NCBI GenBank assembly: GCA_026214975.1 | Contig: CM047813.1 | Coordinates: 30,716,589-30,780,588 of the forward strand | Direction of reading: 5' to 3' | DNA from: Gentiana macrophylla | Lineage: Eukaryota > Streptophyta > Magnoliopsida > Gentianales > Gentianaceae | DNA length: 64,000 nucleotides | Shown: positions 21,501 through 32,773 of the stretch, in pieces | Position numbering within the stretch: the stretch's first letter is position 1 | Layout of the letters: the number at the start of each line of letters is the position of its first letter | The notes under the pieces: generated by a model | What the model saw: the letters and a program-made list of their open reading frames with translations, nothing else | The model's database searches: none | Told to the model about the DNA's origin: nothing | Made by a program: the position numbers and the translations under genes

Positions 21501-22538
21501 TAATAGATGAGTAGAATTTACCTGTCTTCGCATGAGAGGCTATGTCGGTAGAGTGACTACCTCCCTTTGTTGAGTTAGGAAGGCTTTGAATGCGACAAAA
21601 TCGTGCATTCAACTGTTGTCATCTTCATCCTCACTTATGTGTCCGCCTCGACTTTCCTTGGCGTGTCTTGAGGTTTTGGAGGAGTTAGGCTTGCCATGTA
21701 GTTTCCAAAGAAGTGTCTTTGGTGTGATTTGTGCGTTTGCGGTGGTCACGAAACGCCTTCCCGCTTTTATCAAGCCAGGCTTCTGTAAGCCTCAAGAATC
21801 TCAAAGGGGTTCCGGCGATCGGCAGGTGGCACTCTCGAAGAGGTTGTCGGCAGGGAGTTCATGAGCATCACTTTCCTCCTGCTTTCCTCATGTTTGACCT
21901 CGGCAAACATGGATTTGAGATTTGGGAGAGGTTTAGTAGCCGAATTCTACCTCTAACATCATCAAGAGTAGGATTCATCCAAAGAGGAACTTGAATACTC
22001 TCTTTTTTTCTATGATGTCTTTATACAGAGCAGCATCCTTGACATCATTCCAGGAGTGAGTTTCCAACATATCTAGGTGTTGCCATGCCTTAGTTGGTTG
22101 AAATATTGAGTCACAGACATATCTCCTTGTCTCATAGCTTTGAATTTGAGCTTCAAGCTCATAGACCTCTGATGTATTGTCTTTCTTGGAGTAAAGATCC
22201 CTAGCATTATCCTGATCTCCTTTGCAGATCATACATCATAAAGTTCTCACTAATCTCTTTTGTCATTGATCTTGTGAGAATGGTCATGACTTGATTATTA
22301 GTAGTATCCCATGCTTCAAATCTGGGTCATCTTCAAGTGGGGCGGAGTTTAGAGCCGGACGGTATCCCATCTTACCTTGTCCAGAGATGTACATTTTCAT
22401 AGACCTTGACCACGGCAAGTAGTTGTTGCCATCAAGTCTATGATTAGTGTAAGATGAAGAGTCAGTGACCCCATCTGTCAGAGCGGTGAGACTCAACGAG
22501 GTAAGGAAGCTTGGATAATGAAGACATTCTTGATTCAA
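21501..22538 (-). pseudogene. Gag of element D, zinc knuckle lost
   Basis: The frame 22538-22284 starts MNQECLHYPSF and contains NHRLDGNNYLPWSRSMKMYI, a typical N-terminal gag segment of copia elements. The frame 22232-21975 holds YELEAQIQSYETRR. At about 21750-21709 the nucleocapsid knuckle reads RDHRKRTNHTKDTS: His is kept, but all three Cys of the C-x2-C-x4-H-x4-C pattern are replaced. Confidence 0.8.
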
Positions 22539-22580
22539 AGAGGTCTTGAGAGTTTGCGCGCAAATGATTCAGGAGTTTAA

Positions 22581-22592
22581 GGCTCGATACCA
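22581..22592 (-). promoter_or_regulatory. Primer binding site of element D
   Basis: The minus strand reads TGGTATCGAGCC directly after the 5' LTR, one rearranged position away from the standard TGGTATCAGAGC. Confidence 0.85.
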
Positions 22593-22902
22593 TGAAGAGA
22601 GTTTGAGAAAGTAAATAATACTTGAGTAAACTCCAACTTAGTTTATTCATCATAAAAGAGTGAGTATAAATAGGTACAAGTAAGTGAGAAAGGTCCTAGT
22701 AGAGTATAAGCTAGGAGAGAGCAATTAATTACTAGAGTCGGCTAGTATTAATTGCTATAGTTGTCTATTACCTAATAAGACAAAAGGAGTTACTTTATGA
22801 CTTTATGACATATTAATTGTTTATTCAATACAATTAATATGTCTTACAATTAATATGTCTCACAATTAATATGTTACACTAATGTAACGTAATATTTCCA
22901 CA
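22593..22902 (-). repeat. 5' LTR of element D
   Basis: 310 bp, differing from the other LTR at about 22631 (C versus T) and at the GCTATAG/GCTAGAG site. Confidence 0.92.
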
Positions 22903-23087
22903 GTTGAGGATACAATTTCTCAAAGTTTGATGTATTTCAAGAGTGATGAGTTGTGTGGAAAAATCTTGCACAGAGATTTGCAAGTGTAATCTTGCACAGA
23001 GATTTGCAAGTGTTGATGCTCTCGAGTTGTCAGACATTCTTGATGATATGAATTCATTAAAACAATGAGAAAATTCAGTGAATCAAT
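22903..23087 (+). pseudogene. Copia family A, fragment 3: gag, piece 2
   Basis: Begins with the duplicated GTTGA and continues the gag frame of piece 1 (EDTISQSLMYFKSDELCGKI). It contains a 26-bp tandem duplication, and is cut by element B at 23087. Confidence 0.65.
22962..23013. repeat. Perfect 26-bp tandem duplication
   Basis: The unit beginning AATCTTGCACAGAGATTTGC occurs at 22962-22987 and 22988-23013. It lies in the copia A gag remnant. Confidence 0.92.
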
Positions 23088-24817
23088 TGTTAGATGTAGT
23101 GCCCGAAAGACAATTTTGTAATTGTTTTAAATTAATAAATGACAGATTTTATTATTCATCTTATTTGCTTCGTGCTTATATAGTATACATCGCCAGCAAA
23201 CCCTAAGTATATCTCAGTATGTAACCACTTAACTCGGTGTATGGATTACACGTGAGGATTGAGTTAGTAGTGATATACTTAAACAGATTAGTCCGTGGTG
23301 AACTTAATCGAGTTTAGGGTCTCTTGATTAAAACACCAATAATGCGCCTGAACACCTTAGGGTGTGATAGTCTTATCCGACTGCCGGTAGAGGGTACCTA
23401 CGTGGGGCATTTATATATGATGGCATTCATATAGGATGGACCGATTTAATCTGAATTTCTCGATATAATTCCGTAATCAAGGAATCTTATTAAATCATTA
23501 GATGATCATATATGGATCAACCTTAATCTGAGGTGATCACGGTCTGCCGCTTGTCCCGGGGTAGTGTTTGATGTGTTAGTTACGGTTCACTTAAATATGT
23601 GTTCCAAGCCACTTCTCATTGGCACTATCTCCGTATGAGTGAGTAGTTCGATTTTCACAGAGACATGGAATACATTCCTTCCTCAAGGGAAGTAGAGAGA
23701 CAATCCCCTCATTTGTTAGCCCTAAGAAAGTGATCGATCCCGGAGTTCATATTAGACTAATTGATCACTAGTCGATATGTGAACTAACCGATCATCGAGG
23801 GGTTAATGGTAAATAAGGATAAGATATTATGAGTCGGGTTCACGGAGACTTCCCACTCCTGAGAATGGACAATCTATGGAGGTTAATCCGTATGTAGTGA
23901 TTATATCAATGGACGCTTATTCACTCTATGGGTTGAGTATAAGTATACATCTATAATCGGTAGAGTTCGATTTGGGTTTATGGTGGCGTAATCCCGGAAT
24001 TAATAATTAATGTACTTATTCATTCGATGAATAATTAATTATTGGAGCTACTCTTGGTTATAGGTCCATGGTCCCCGATGTGGCTTCACATAATTCGGAC
24101 AAATAATCTTGTTATTTGGGCTCATTGATAATTAATTGGTTGAAATTAATTAATTGATATGCATGGATATTATTTAGTTGGGCTAAATAATATAATACAC
24201 ATAAAAGACATTTTTTGTGGGCTTAGTAACCCTATGTGTGTGGCGCCTAATGAAGGTTATTTAATTAGTGAGAAATTAGTTTTCTTGGATAATTATTTGA
24301 CATGTGATTTATCATTTATTTGTTAAATGATAATTCATGGAATATTAGATAATAATATGATTTATCCTAATTTGTTTGGGATAATCATTTTATTTATCTT
24401 TTAATTGGAATAAAGGATTAATGTAATAATTATCTCTTAATTATTTAATCCTTGGAGGACAAGAATACTTCTCTATATAAAGAGAGTTTTCCTGCCTTAA
24501 ATTATTGAAAATTTCGACCAACACACACAAAAGGAAAGAAAAATTAGTTTTCTTGTCTTGGGTTTTAGAAGAAGAAAAACTTTAAGTTTTTCTTGGTGTT
24601 GCATATCGAGGAGGTTCGTGTATCAAGAAGGGTGTCCACCAACCGCCGTTTGGAGAACACATCGAAAGATCTTGGCTTCTCTTCCTACTATTGGTAACAT
24701 AATCTTAACCCCCTTGTAGTAGTTAAATCCTTTATTTATGTATTGTGATATATAAATCGTGATCCATCCGCTGCGCGTAGATCTAATTCGTTAAGATCTA
24801 AGATCCTACATCCTTCA
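23088..24817 (+). repeat. 5' LTR of element B
   Basis: 1730 bp with TG...CA ends. A TATATAAAGAG box lies at about 24474-24484, followed by CT/A-rich leader, as in the other copies of this family. Confidence 0.93.
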
Positions 24818-24819
24818 TG

Positions 24820-24831
24820 TGGTATCAGAGA
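24820..24831 (+). promoter_or_regulatory. Primer binding site of element B
   Basis: TGGTATCAGAGA, two bases after the LTR; complementary to initiator tRNA-Met. Confidence 0.88.
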
Positions 24832-26898
24832 CAGGTTCCACGATTTATATAGTCATAATCATAATTAAACGATTTAAAGGAGTGGAATTGCATGTAGGTA
24901 AATTTTATTTATTGTTTTATGCTTTGATAATGATTAATTGCTATGGTTGAAGAGATGGATTGGGGTTGGCATCAAGCACCCGTTAGATCTATTGTAAACT
25001 CATATAAACGATGAAAATTCGTTCATATGAGTATAGGAAATTATGTAATTTATTTGTTATTGCATTTTTAATTTCCAGAAAATAGATCTGTTTAGTAGCT
25101 GTTTAGTTATTTCGTTTTTCCCGTTGATCGAGCCGTTGAAACGACGATCCCTCCGGTCAGAATCAAGATTGGAAGATGATGAACAATCCCACAAAATTTG
25201 GCATCGATCGGAGTTCGTTTTCATATCCGTTCGTTCCTGCAAAGAAGCTGCTGTAACAGAAAACGCAGGATTCACAAAAACCCTACCTGTGACTTCCTCG
25301 AATTTCTGGGAGAATTTGGACAGTTGAAACGCAAATCCAACCGGTCAGATTGATAAATATGGAGTTTTTGACGTGGCATAAAAATTTCAGGTCGATCGGG
25401 ATTCATCTCGATTCCCGATCGGCCTCGGGAAGTCATTGATGTGCTGCTATAAAAGTCAGATTCAGCAGCAAGTTGGGCGGCTCACTGGAGAAGATTGACA
25501 AGTCAAAGCTCCGATCCGACCGTCCATATTGAAGCCCGAGGAATGAAGAACAGATCTGGAGATTTTCGTTGCGATCCGAGTTCGTTTGGTTTGCCGATCG
25601 TCGAAGTTTTGAACAGCTACAGATTAGGGTTTCTAATTTTATTTTAATTTAATAGATTAGATACGGGGGTGCCAACGGTCCATCTCGATGTTTATTTTCC
25701 GCACTAGTATACATGTTTAGATTGTATGTGTAGAACCGGAAAATTGCCATGACATGCATCATATCATGAATTCCACTCCATATGCATACATGTAGAAATT
25801 AATTCGAGGAATTAGTTAGGCATGTATAAAACACGCAATTAGTTTTAATTAATTGTTTGATATTAATTAGAAACTAATTAGGGTAAAAACCGAGGAACAC
25901 GGGTTTTGTCAATCGTCGAGGTTGGGTGATGGATTCTCGGTGAATCCCACTCTGTGAAAGCATATGGAGTAAAATCCCGAAACCTCGTGGTTAAGGTGTT
26001 GGATTCTCGGTGAATTCCACCTTACCTAGACGAGATTTTGTTTTTGTCCGTAGACTCTACGTGAAAGTTTGATGTTTAAGGATTGGATTATCACGGGCGT
26101 ACATGGTTCGAAAGTGGTTTAACCACGGTTGGGTGGTCAACAGTAGCTACGGCTCGATCGACTTCACCCTCCACGTGTGGCGTTTGCACGGGGGTCTTGC
26201 AAGGCTGAGCCATCCGAAGAGCCACTACGGCTCAATGGAGCTCCCCTAGTCTTGACCCGTCCGACGGCCACATATGTTCCAACGAATTGGTCGGGTGGGC
26301 TAGCCCACGTAACCGACAACATTCGGGCCTATGATTAATTGTTCCTTAATGTAACATCAAGTCCAAAAACGTGATCAGTAAACCCACCACTTTTTCAAAA
26401 TATTGAGTGGGAGCGGGAGGCGACATCCGACCCCACGGCCTCTACCGCTGACACAAGCAACGTGAGAGAATGGTGACGCCTCGTGCCGGCTGGGGACCGG
26501 CCTCCTGGAAGGCCTTCACCGCTATCAAAATTCAAGGCTTGGTCTCCGAAAGGATAGGATTTTGGGTACTCATCGGGTCACTGACCGACCCTAAGGCGGC
26601 ATACTCGGGGTCTACCTAAAGATCTGAAACAGTAGGTCACACTCATAAAGGGTATTTTTTGTAGTACCTTGGCTGAAAAAGAAAAGGTGATTGACGATCA
26701 CAAATGAGATGTTCGATTCTCTATTTGATCTTCAATATTAATCGAAACCTCTTTGACCTACCCTAATGCGGCACTGAAGTGAGAGATTAAGTCATTGGAA
26801 CGGTAGGATAGACTATAAGTACTTAGTTTATAGTTCCTAAAATTTATTAGCAGTTTATGAACTTGAATTTAATTTCTGTCATTTTACTTTACAGCATC
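24832..26898 (+). other. Untranslated leader of element B
   Basis: About 2.07 kb between primer site and gag start, closely matched by 59885-61975 in element H. It contains the repeated phrases GATTCTCGGTGAAT(C/T)CCAC and CTACGGCTC and a GTGGGAGCGGGAG purine tract near 26408. No open frame of note, so it looks like a conserved non-coding leader. Confidence 0.7.
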
Positions 26899-27760
26899 AT
26901 GTCGTCTCGATTTCTTTCTTTGTTAAATGATAAGTTGACCGGAAACAATTTTTCAAAGTGGAAAAGTAACCTCAACGTTGTTCTAGTCTTTGAAAATGTT
27001 CAACACACCTTGACTTCGGATATTCCAAAGACTTACCACTCGGTCTTCCAAAAGCCGAAAAAGAAAATCGGCGAAGTGGGTGAAGCGCATAAATAAGGCG
27101 CGGGGCATCATGTTAGCCTCAATGTCGGAGATTATAAGGACCAAATGTGAGAACTTGGGCTTTGCAAAAGAAATGATGCAAAGACCTTGTTCCCATGTTC
27201 GCTCACCTTCGATCAGGCCCGACATGAGGTCATCCAGATGGTCGTTAACGCCAAGATGAGGAAGGGCGGTCGGTGACGGGTCATGTAATGAACATGATCA
27301 ATTACTTCGCTGATGCTGAGACTCACGGTTCCAAGTTTGACGAAGTGACTCAGGTGAGCATGATTCTCGAATCACTATCACCTGATTTCCTCCGGTTCAA
27401 GACCAACTACGTCATGAACAAGCTTAAGTTTGACTTGACGCGTTGATAAATGAGCCGCAGATATTCGAGGTTTCAGTCTAACAAACCGGGCCGAGAAGGG
27501 AAAAAATCTCAAGCCAATTTGGCCGAGGCTAAGTCGTCGAACAAAGGGACAAAGGAAAGCCGAAAGCCAAGCCTGTGAAAGAACAAAATCAAAGCCCATG
27601 AAAAGAAAGGAAAAAAGGCTACACCTTCCAAACCTAAGGGTAAGTGCTTTCACTGTGGTGAATAAGGGCATTGGCGCAAGCATTGCCCGAAATATCTAAA
27701 TGAGGCGAAGGAAGGAAAGGGCCAGGCAAACAAGGAAAGGATAAGACAGTGATTTACTTG
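26899..27760 (+). pseudogene. Gag of element B
   Basis: Starts MSSRFLSLLNDKLTGNNFSK, with NNFSKWKSNLNVVLVFENV following, typical of copia gag. The frame breaks at 27096. The nucleocapsid knuckle near 27648-27690 keeps all four ligands (C, C, H, C) but has an in-frame TAA between the second Cys and His. The ATG at 26899 is preferred because the match to gag begins there. Confidence 0.8.
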
Positions 27761-27779
27761 TCTTGGAATCCTACATGTA

Positions 27780-28320
27780 GCTAAAGATGTATCGACTTGA
27801 ATCTGGATTACGTGCTACTAACCACGCTTGTTCTTCTTTGCGATCCTTAGTTCATATGAGGAGCTAGAGGACGGGGCACAAGTGATGAGAGTTGGCAGCA
27901 GGGCAAAGGGTTTCAAATGAAGCGATGGGAGTAGTTCGTTTAATGTTAGGAAATAAAGTCCTTAAGTTGGACAATGTCTTTTATATTCCGCACTTTAGAA
28001 GAAATTTAATTTCTATGTCTGTTTTGCAAGAACAATTGTATTCTTTATCTTTTGAGTATAATAAGATTGTTATTTCCAGAAATGAATCATTTTGGATTCC
28101 ACTTATTATTTTCAGTACTTATGTTCTGCAATGTTAGAAAACGGACTGTATGTCATTAAACCAACCGATACTCCACTGCTTAACACCGAAATGTTTAGAG
28201 TAGCACATCAAAGTTCTCGCTAAAAGGCGTAAGGTTTCTCGAAATGATAAAACATACCTTTGGCACCTTAGGCTAGGTCATATTTCCTTGGAAAGAATCA
28301 AAAGATCGGCCAAAGATGGT
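27780..28320 (+). pseudogene. Protease and pre-integrase region of element B
   Basis: A LESG phrase at about 27796-27807, followed by ATNHAC, corresponds to the protease active site, with Glu in place of the catalytic Asp and a small insertion. Then RLMLGNKVLKLDNVFYIPHF and RRNLISMSVLQ, usual for copia after the protease. The zinc motif YLWHLRLGHISLERI is at about 28250-28300. Confidence 0.72.
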
Positions 28321-28905
28321 CCTTGAGTGAGTTATCTGTTGACTCACCGCCACCTCGAGTCTTGCCTGGAGGAAAGATGACCAGCGACCCTTCTCGCCAA
28401 AGGGTAATAGGGCTAAAGAACCTTTAGAATTGGTACATTCGGATCTGTGTGGTCCGATGAATGTGCGAAGCTAGAGGCGGATTCGAGTACTTTGTAGCTT
28501 TCATCGATTTACTACTCGAGATTCGGATATGTTTATCTGCGCGATAGAAATCAAACTTTTGAAAAGTTTAAGGAATTCCGGCGGTAAGCGAAGGCGATTG
28601 GGCAAGTCTCTCAAATGCCTTCACTCGATCGCGGAGGTGAGTACATGGATACCGATTTCACCGATTACCTTTTGGAACATGGGATTTGTTCCCAACGTTA
28701 CTGCTTCCGAACGCCTCGGAAAATGGAGTTCTTTGGCGGAGAAGCAACAGACTTTAATAGACATGGTCGATCCATGATGAGCTACGCGTCATTTGCCGAT
28801 GTCGTTTTGGGGACATGCCACAAAACAATGAGTCCGCATTCTAAATGTGGTGCCGTCAAAGTCTGTCGAGAAAACACCTCTTGAGTTATGGAGTGGGAGT
28901 AAACT
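28321..28905 (+). pseudogene. Integrase core of element B
   Basis: Recognisable pieces in three frames: LVHSDLCGPM (about 28434-28465) with the first catalytic Asp, and SLDRGGEYMDTDF (about 28620-28660) with the second. The segment for the glutamate is not clear. Many small deletions. Confidence 0.68.
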
Positions 28906-29329
28906 TAGTTTGCGACACTACCGTGTTTGGGGTGTCTGCACATGTGCCTTTGGAGGACAAGACTAGCAAATTGCAAGCACGTCACGAAAGTATGTCTGCT
29001 TTGTAGGGTATGCAAAAGGGACACGAGGAGGTTTCTTCTATGATCCGGAAGATCGAAGGTAATAGTTTCGACTAATGCCACTTTTCTCGAGGATCGATGA
29101 CATGAAGAACTTCAAGCCTCGAGTAAAGTTGTACTCGAGGAGTTACTTTCGGCGAAGTCGGACCACCGTGACACCTAGTGTCACAAACAACAACACCATT
29201 GATACACTTGTCGTCGACCTGGCGATCTAGATCACTCAGACGTACCACCGAGTGGTTCGGCCACCAAATCTTGATACGGTATGCAACCATAGGCAAATAT
29301 CGCCGTCTCTGATGGAGTGCAGGATGATC

Positions 29330-30138
29330 CAGTGTTCTATCGTAGGGCTATGAATGATTCTGATAAGGACATGTGGGTTGAGGCGATGAATCAGGAGATG
29401 GAGTCTATGAACTCTAACTCGGTCTGAAACTTGTGGATTGCCCCTGAGGTGTACAACCCATAGGCGGTAAATGGATCTACAAGAGAGGCGAGAGTGGATG
29501 GAAAGGTTGAAACCTTTAAAGCTCGGCTAGTGGCTAAAGGCTACACACAAAGAGAGGAATGGAATCGACTACGAAGAAACCTTCTCTTTGTGGCAATCTT
29601 TGAAATCCATTCGGATTCTCCTTTTGATTGCTGCATGTCTAGATTATGAGATCTGGCAGATGGATGTTAAGACAGCCTTCCTAAACGGCTATCTTGACGA
29701 GGAAATATTCATGCAGCAACCAGAAGGATTTGTCAAGAAAGGCCAAGAGCACAAAGTGTGCAAGTTGCTCAGATCCATTTATGGGTTAAAGCAAGCATCT
29801 CGGTCTTGGAATCATAGATTTGATGAAACAGTCAAGTCGTATGGTTTCGAACAAAATTTTGATGAACCTTGTGTATACAAGAAGGTCATCAAAGATCAGG
29901 TGGCGTTCTTAGTGTTGTATGTTGACGACATTCTGACCCAATAAGGGGATGTTGTCAGATGTGAAGAATTGGTTATCCACGCAATTCCAAATGAAAGATT
30001 TGGGAGAGACGAGTTATATTCTGGGGATCCAAGTTATACGGGATCGCAAGAATATGATGTTGGCTCTGTCCCAAGCATCTTACATAGATAAGATGTTGTT
30101 GCGTTACAGCATGATGAATGCAAAGAAGGGTTTCCTAC
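29330..30138 (+). pseudogene. Reverse transcriptase of element B, 5' portion
   Basis: Best piece is the frame 29588-29944: WQMDVKTAFLNGYLDEEIFM, then CKLLRSIYGLKQASRSWNHR and LVLYVDDILT with the YVDD catalytic site. A TAA follows, then 29949-30138 reads WLSTQFQMKDLGETSYILGI and SYIDKMLLRYSM. It is cut by element G after the G-F-L-P stretch. The protein would copy element RNA into DNA. Confidence 0.85.
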
Positions 30139-30579
30139 TGATGTATGATAAAAATATAACTATATTATATGACTTTTTATATCGTATTTACGATAATGTC
30201 GTATAAATTCTATAAAAATATATCTAAAAACTCATAAAAAACATAAATCGATATAAATAGATATTATCGTTATAAATTTAATAAAACTTATGATTTTGTG
30301 GTCAGAATTACTGTGGCTCGTGTTTTTTACTGTTTCAGGGTACGTGTAATGGAAAACTGAAGAATTAAAATCAAAGCAGTGGAAAACCGCCGATATTTTC
30401 CAAAGTTCGCACGCACGAGAGGTGACCGCACACGCCGGAATCTCCTCGCCATCAGCACATGGGGCCTGACACAAGAGAATATGTATCAGTAGCACCGCAC
30501 GCGCCGTGAGGGACAGCACGCGCCGGTGCACTACCTGCACTCTATAAATACTCCTCATTTGCAAGCATTTGGGAGTGTA

Positions 30580-30632
<53 letters not shown>

Positions 30633-30902
30633 TTCTATATATTTATATATATATTTATGTATCTATATATATCTGTTTTAGTTTTATGCATTTATTTATT
30701 TATTGTTTCTACGGTTACTAAAAGGAAAAAGAAAATCTGACTTAGATTGAGTTAATAATGACTTCTTGGTGTTTAGCCACACTCTGAATTACCACACGTT
30801 TCCTCGAGGATTCGACACATGACTCACCACACTAGCACTACTGCTTTGACTCGGTACATTTGCCGTTAAGGATCCGAAATAGCACTAGAAAAGGCCACGT
30901 CG
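30139..30902 (+). repeat. 5' LTR of element G, internally deleted
   Basis: 764 bp versus 1730 bp for the 3' LTR. Both ends match; the missing part lies between two (AT)n tracts of the 3' LTR. CTCTATAAATACTCCTC at about 30540 holds a TATAAATA box. The last bases read CG where the 3' LTR has CA. Confidence 0.88.
30582..30628. repeat. (AT)n microsatellite, deletion junction in the 5' LTR of G
   Basis: AT tract that joins sequence found 0.97 kb apart in the 3' LTR. Confidence 0.9.
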
Positions 30903-30908
30903 ACTTTA

Positions 30909-30925
30909 CGGCGCCGTTGCCGAGG
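30909..30925 (+). promoter_or_regulatory. Primer binding site of element G (tRNA-Asp type)
   Basis: CGGCGCCGTTGCCGAGG matches the Athila/Tat primer site TGGCGCCGTTGCCGGGG except at the first base and one G to A change. It is complementary to the 3' end of plant tRNA-Asp. Confidence 0.82.
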
Positions 30926-31244
30926 AACGACGCCGATTCATTGTGTTCGAATGGTTTCTACTTGTATTAGCTCAAAATTCTCGAGGATAAGTCAACACTC
31001 TTCTTGTCACATTTCTTTTTTATTTTTCGTTGGTACTTACCTTATAGGCAAGTTACCAATTTTTACTACTATCAATTTCGTGTTATTTTCTATTTTCGAT
31101 AGTTGATGACCAGAAGAGGTAAGGCCCCACTCACTCCTTATAAGCCTGACATAACTACTTACGAAAGGCAGTTAAGAGTAGAGTAAACGTAGTCATACTA
31201 GTCAGGGAAATCCTGACGAATCATCATCAAATCGAGAAACGAGA

Positions 31245-32710
31245 ATGGCCGAAACCAGTGATGAAACACCTGAACAAGGGCTAGAACATGCTCAAGGGCA
31301 TGGACAACACCCTAATAACCAAAATAACCAGAATCCTAATAATAGAAATAATCAGAATCGGAACCAGAATAATCATAATAATCCTAACCTACCAAACCCG
31401 AAACCTATCTGTGATCAAACCGTAAGAAGAAATCAGACTAATAATCCAATTCTTTTACCTAATGAAGGAGCGAATAATTTCGAAATAAAATCTCATCTTT
31501 TTGGCTTAATTGACACAAGAGCCCAATTTCTAGGATAAGATGATGAAGATCCGCATCATCATCTCTATCTTTTCGAAGAACTGTGTAATACAGCCAAAAG
31601 TCAAGGTGCTCATCGTGAATTAACGAGGATGTCTATGTTTCCTTTTTCTTTAAAAGAAAGAGCACGAGATTGGTTTATGTCACTCCCACATCATTCGTTG
31701 ACAAGTTGGAAGGAGGTTCAAACCGAGTTCTTAAAGCAGTATTTTACTCCTGGTAGAAATTTGGAATTAAAGGTCGAAATTGCTAATTTTAGACAAGGAT
31801 CTGAAGAAACACTTGGGAATGCTTGGGAAAGATTTAAGAAGCTATTAAGAGCTTGTCCCGATCATGGTTATTCCTTAGATATTCAAATCCAACTTTTCTG
31901 TCGTAAACTAAGGAAAGACTCACGTGCAGATGTAGATCATGCATGTGGTGGTTCCTTAATGATGAGTGAAGCCCAATTAGTTTACGATGCTATAGAAAAG
32001 ATTTCCAAAAATAATCGAATGTGGGAAACCGGTTCTAGCACCCGAAAAGTAGCATTTGGAGGAGAATGTACATCTAATACAGAAGTTCTAGCACACTTGG
32101 AGAATTTGAGTAGGAAATTTGATGGCCTACAATCAAACAAAAATCTAAGTTCAGAAAATAGTATACCCACTGAATACTCAAATCAGGATAATATGCCATT
32201 AGGAGTTGAAGAACCAACAGGATATTCAAGAGAGGAGGTAAGTTTTCTTCAACAGCATAGGAATTTGAACAACGCGTATTCAAACTCGTTTAATGCTATT
32301 AAAAGAGATCACCCTACTTTTCGTTGTTCTGAAAACCCTAGTAAGCAAGGCCAACCGCCATATCCAGTTCCATATAGGAATTCATCTAATAATCAAGTTT
32401 ATCAAGGAGATACTTCTAATCAGAATTTACAATCATTACCCAGATCCTATCATCAACACACCACTCAGAGTATACCAGTCACCCAAAGTTCAACTCAACC
32501 TGAAGGAATTGATAAATGGGAGAAACTAATGGAAAATATGATGGGGGTAGTATCTACTCAAGCTTAAAATATGGAAACAATGACAAATTCTATAAGTACA
32601 GTCACTAAGGATATGAGTACGTTGAAAACATCCATGAGTGGACATGATACCAGAATGAGAACTATAGAAGCATCAATAAGGAATATGGAAGATCACTTGA
32701 GTAGAAGAAG
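31245..32710 (+). pseudogene. Gag of element G with three in-frame stops
   Basis: One frame covers an Asn/Gln-rich N-terminus (NNQNPNNRNNQN), a stop at 31536, then the retrotransposon gag core: MFPFSLKERARDWFMSLP, then SWKEVQTEFLKQYFTPGRN and FRQGSEETLGNAWERFKKLL. A stop at 32565 precedes the C-terminal coil (IRNMEDHLSRRRR), and a third stop lies near 32718. No frameshift is needed across this span. In Athila gag and pol form one frame. The protein would form the particle; 31629-32567 is open for 312 codons. Confidence 0.85.
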
Positions 32711-32773
32711 GAGAACGTAAAAGCAGAGACCTCCGGAGGATTACCAAGTAATCTCGAAAGAAACCCGAGAGAG

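Larger units (their letters stand above)
17956..22902 (-). mobile_element. Copia element D (Ale/Retrofit-like), complete, young ends, broken genes
   Basis: LTRs at 17956-18265 and 22593-22902 with the flanking duplication GTTGA (17951-17955, 22903-22907). On the minus strand the order is LTR, primer site, gag, protease, integrase, reverse transcriptase, RNase H, polypurine tract, LTR. The two 310-bp LTRs differ at only two positions by my comparison, so insertion is recent, yet all genes carry stops or shifts. The short LTR and the gag phrase GNNYLPWSRSM suggest the Ale/Retrofit group (inference). Confidence 0.93.

Noticed and set aside
19597..21994. Plus-strand frames across element D
   Set aside because: They are antisense shadows of the minus-strand copia genes.
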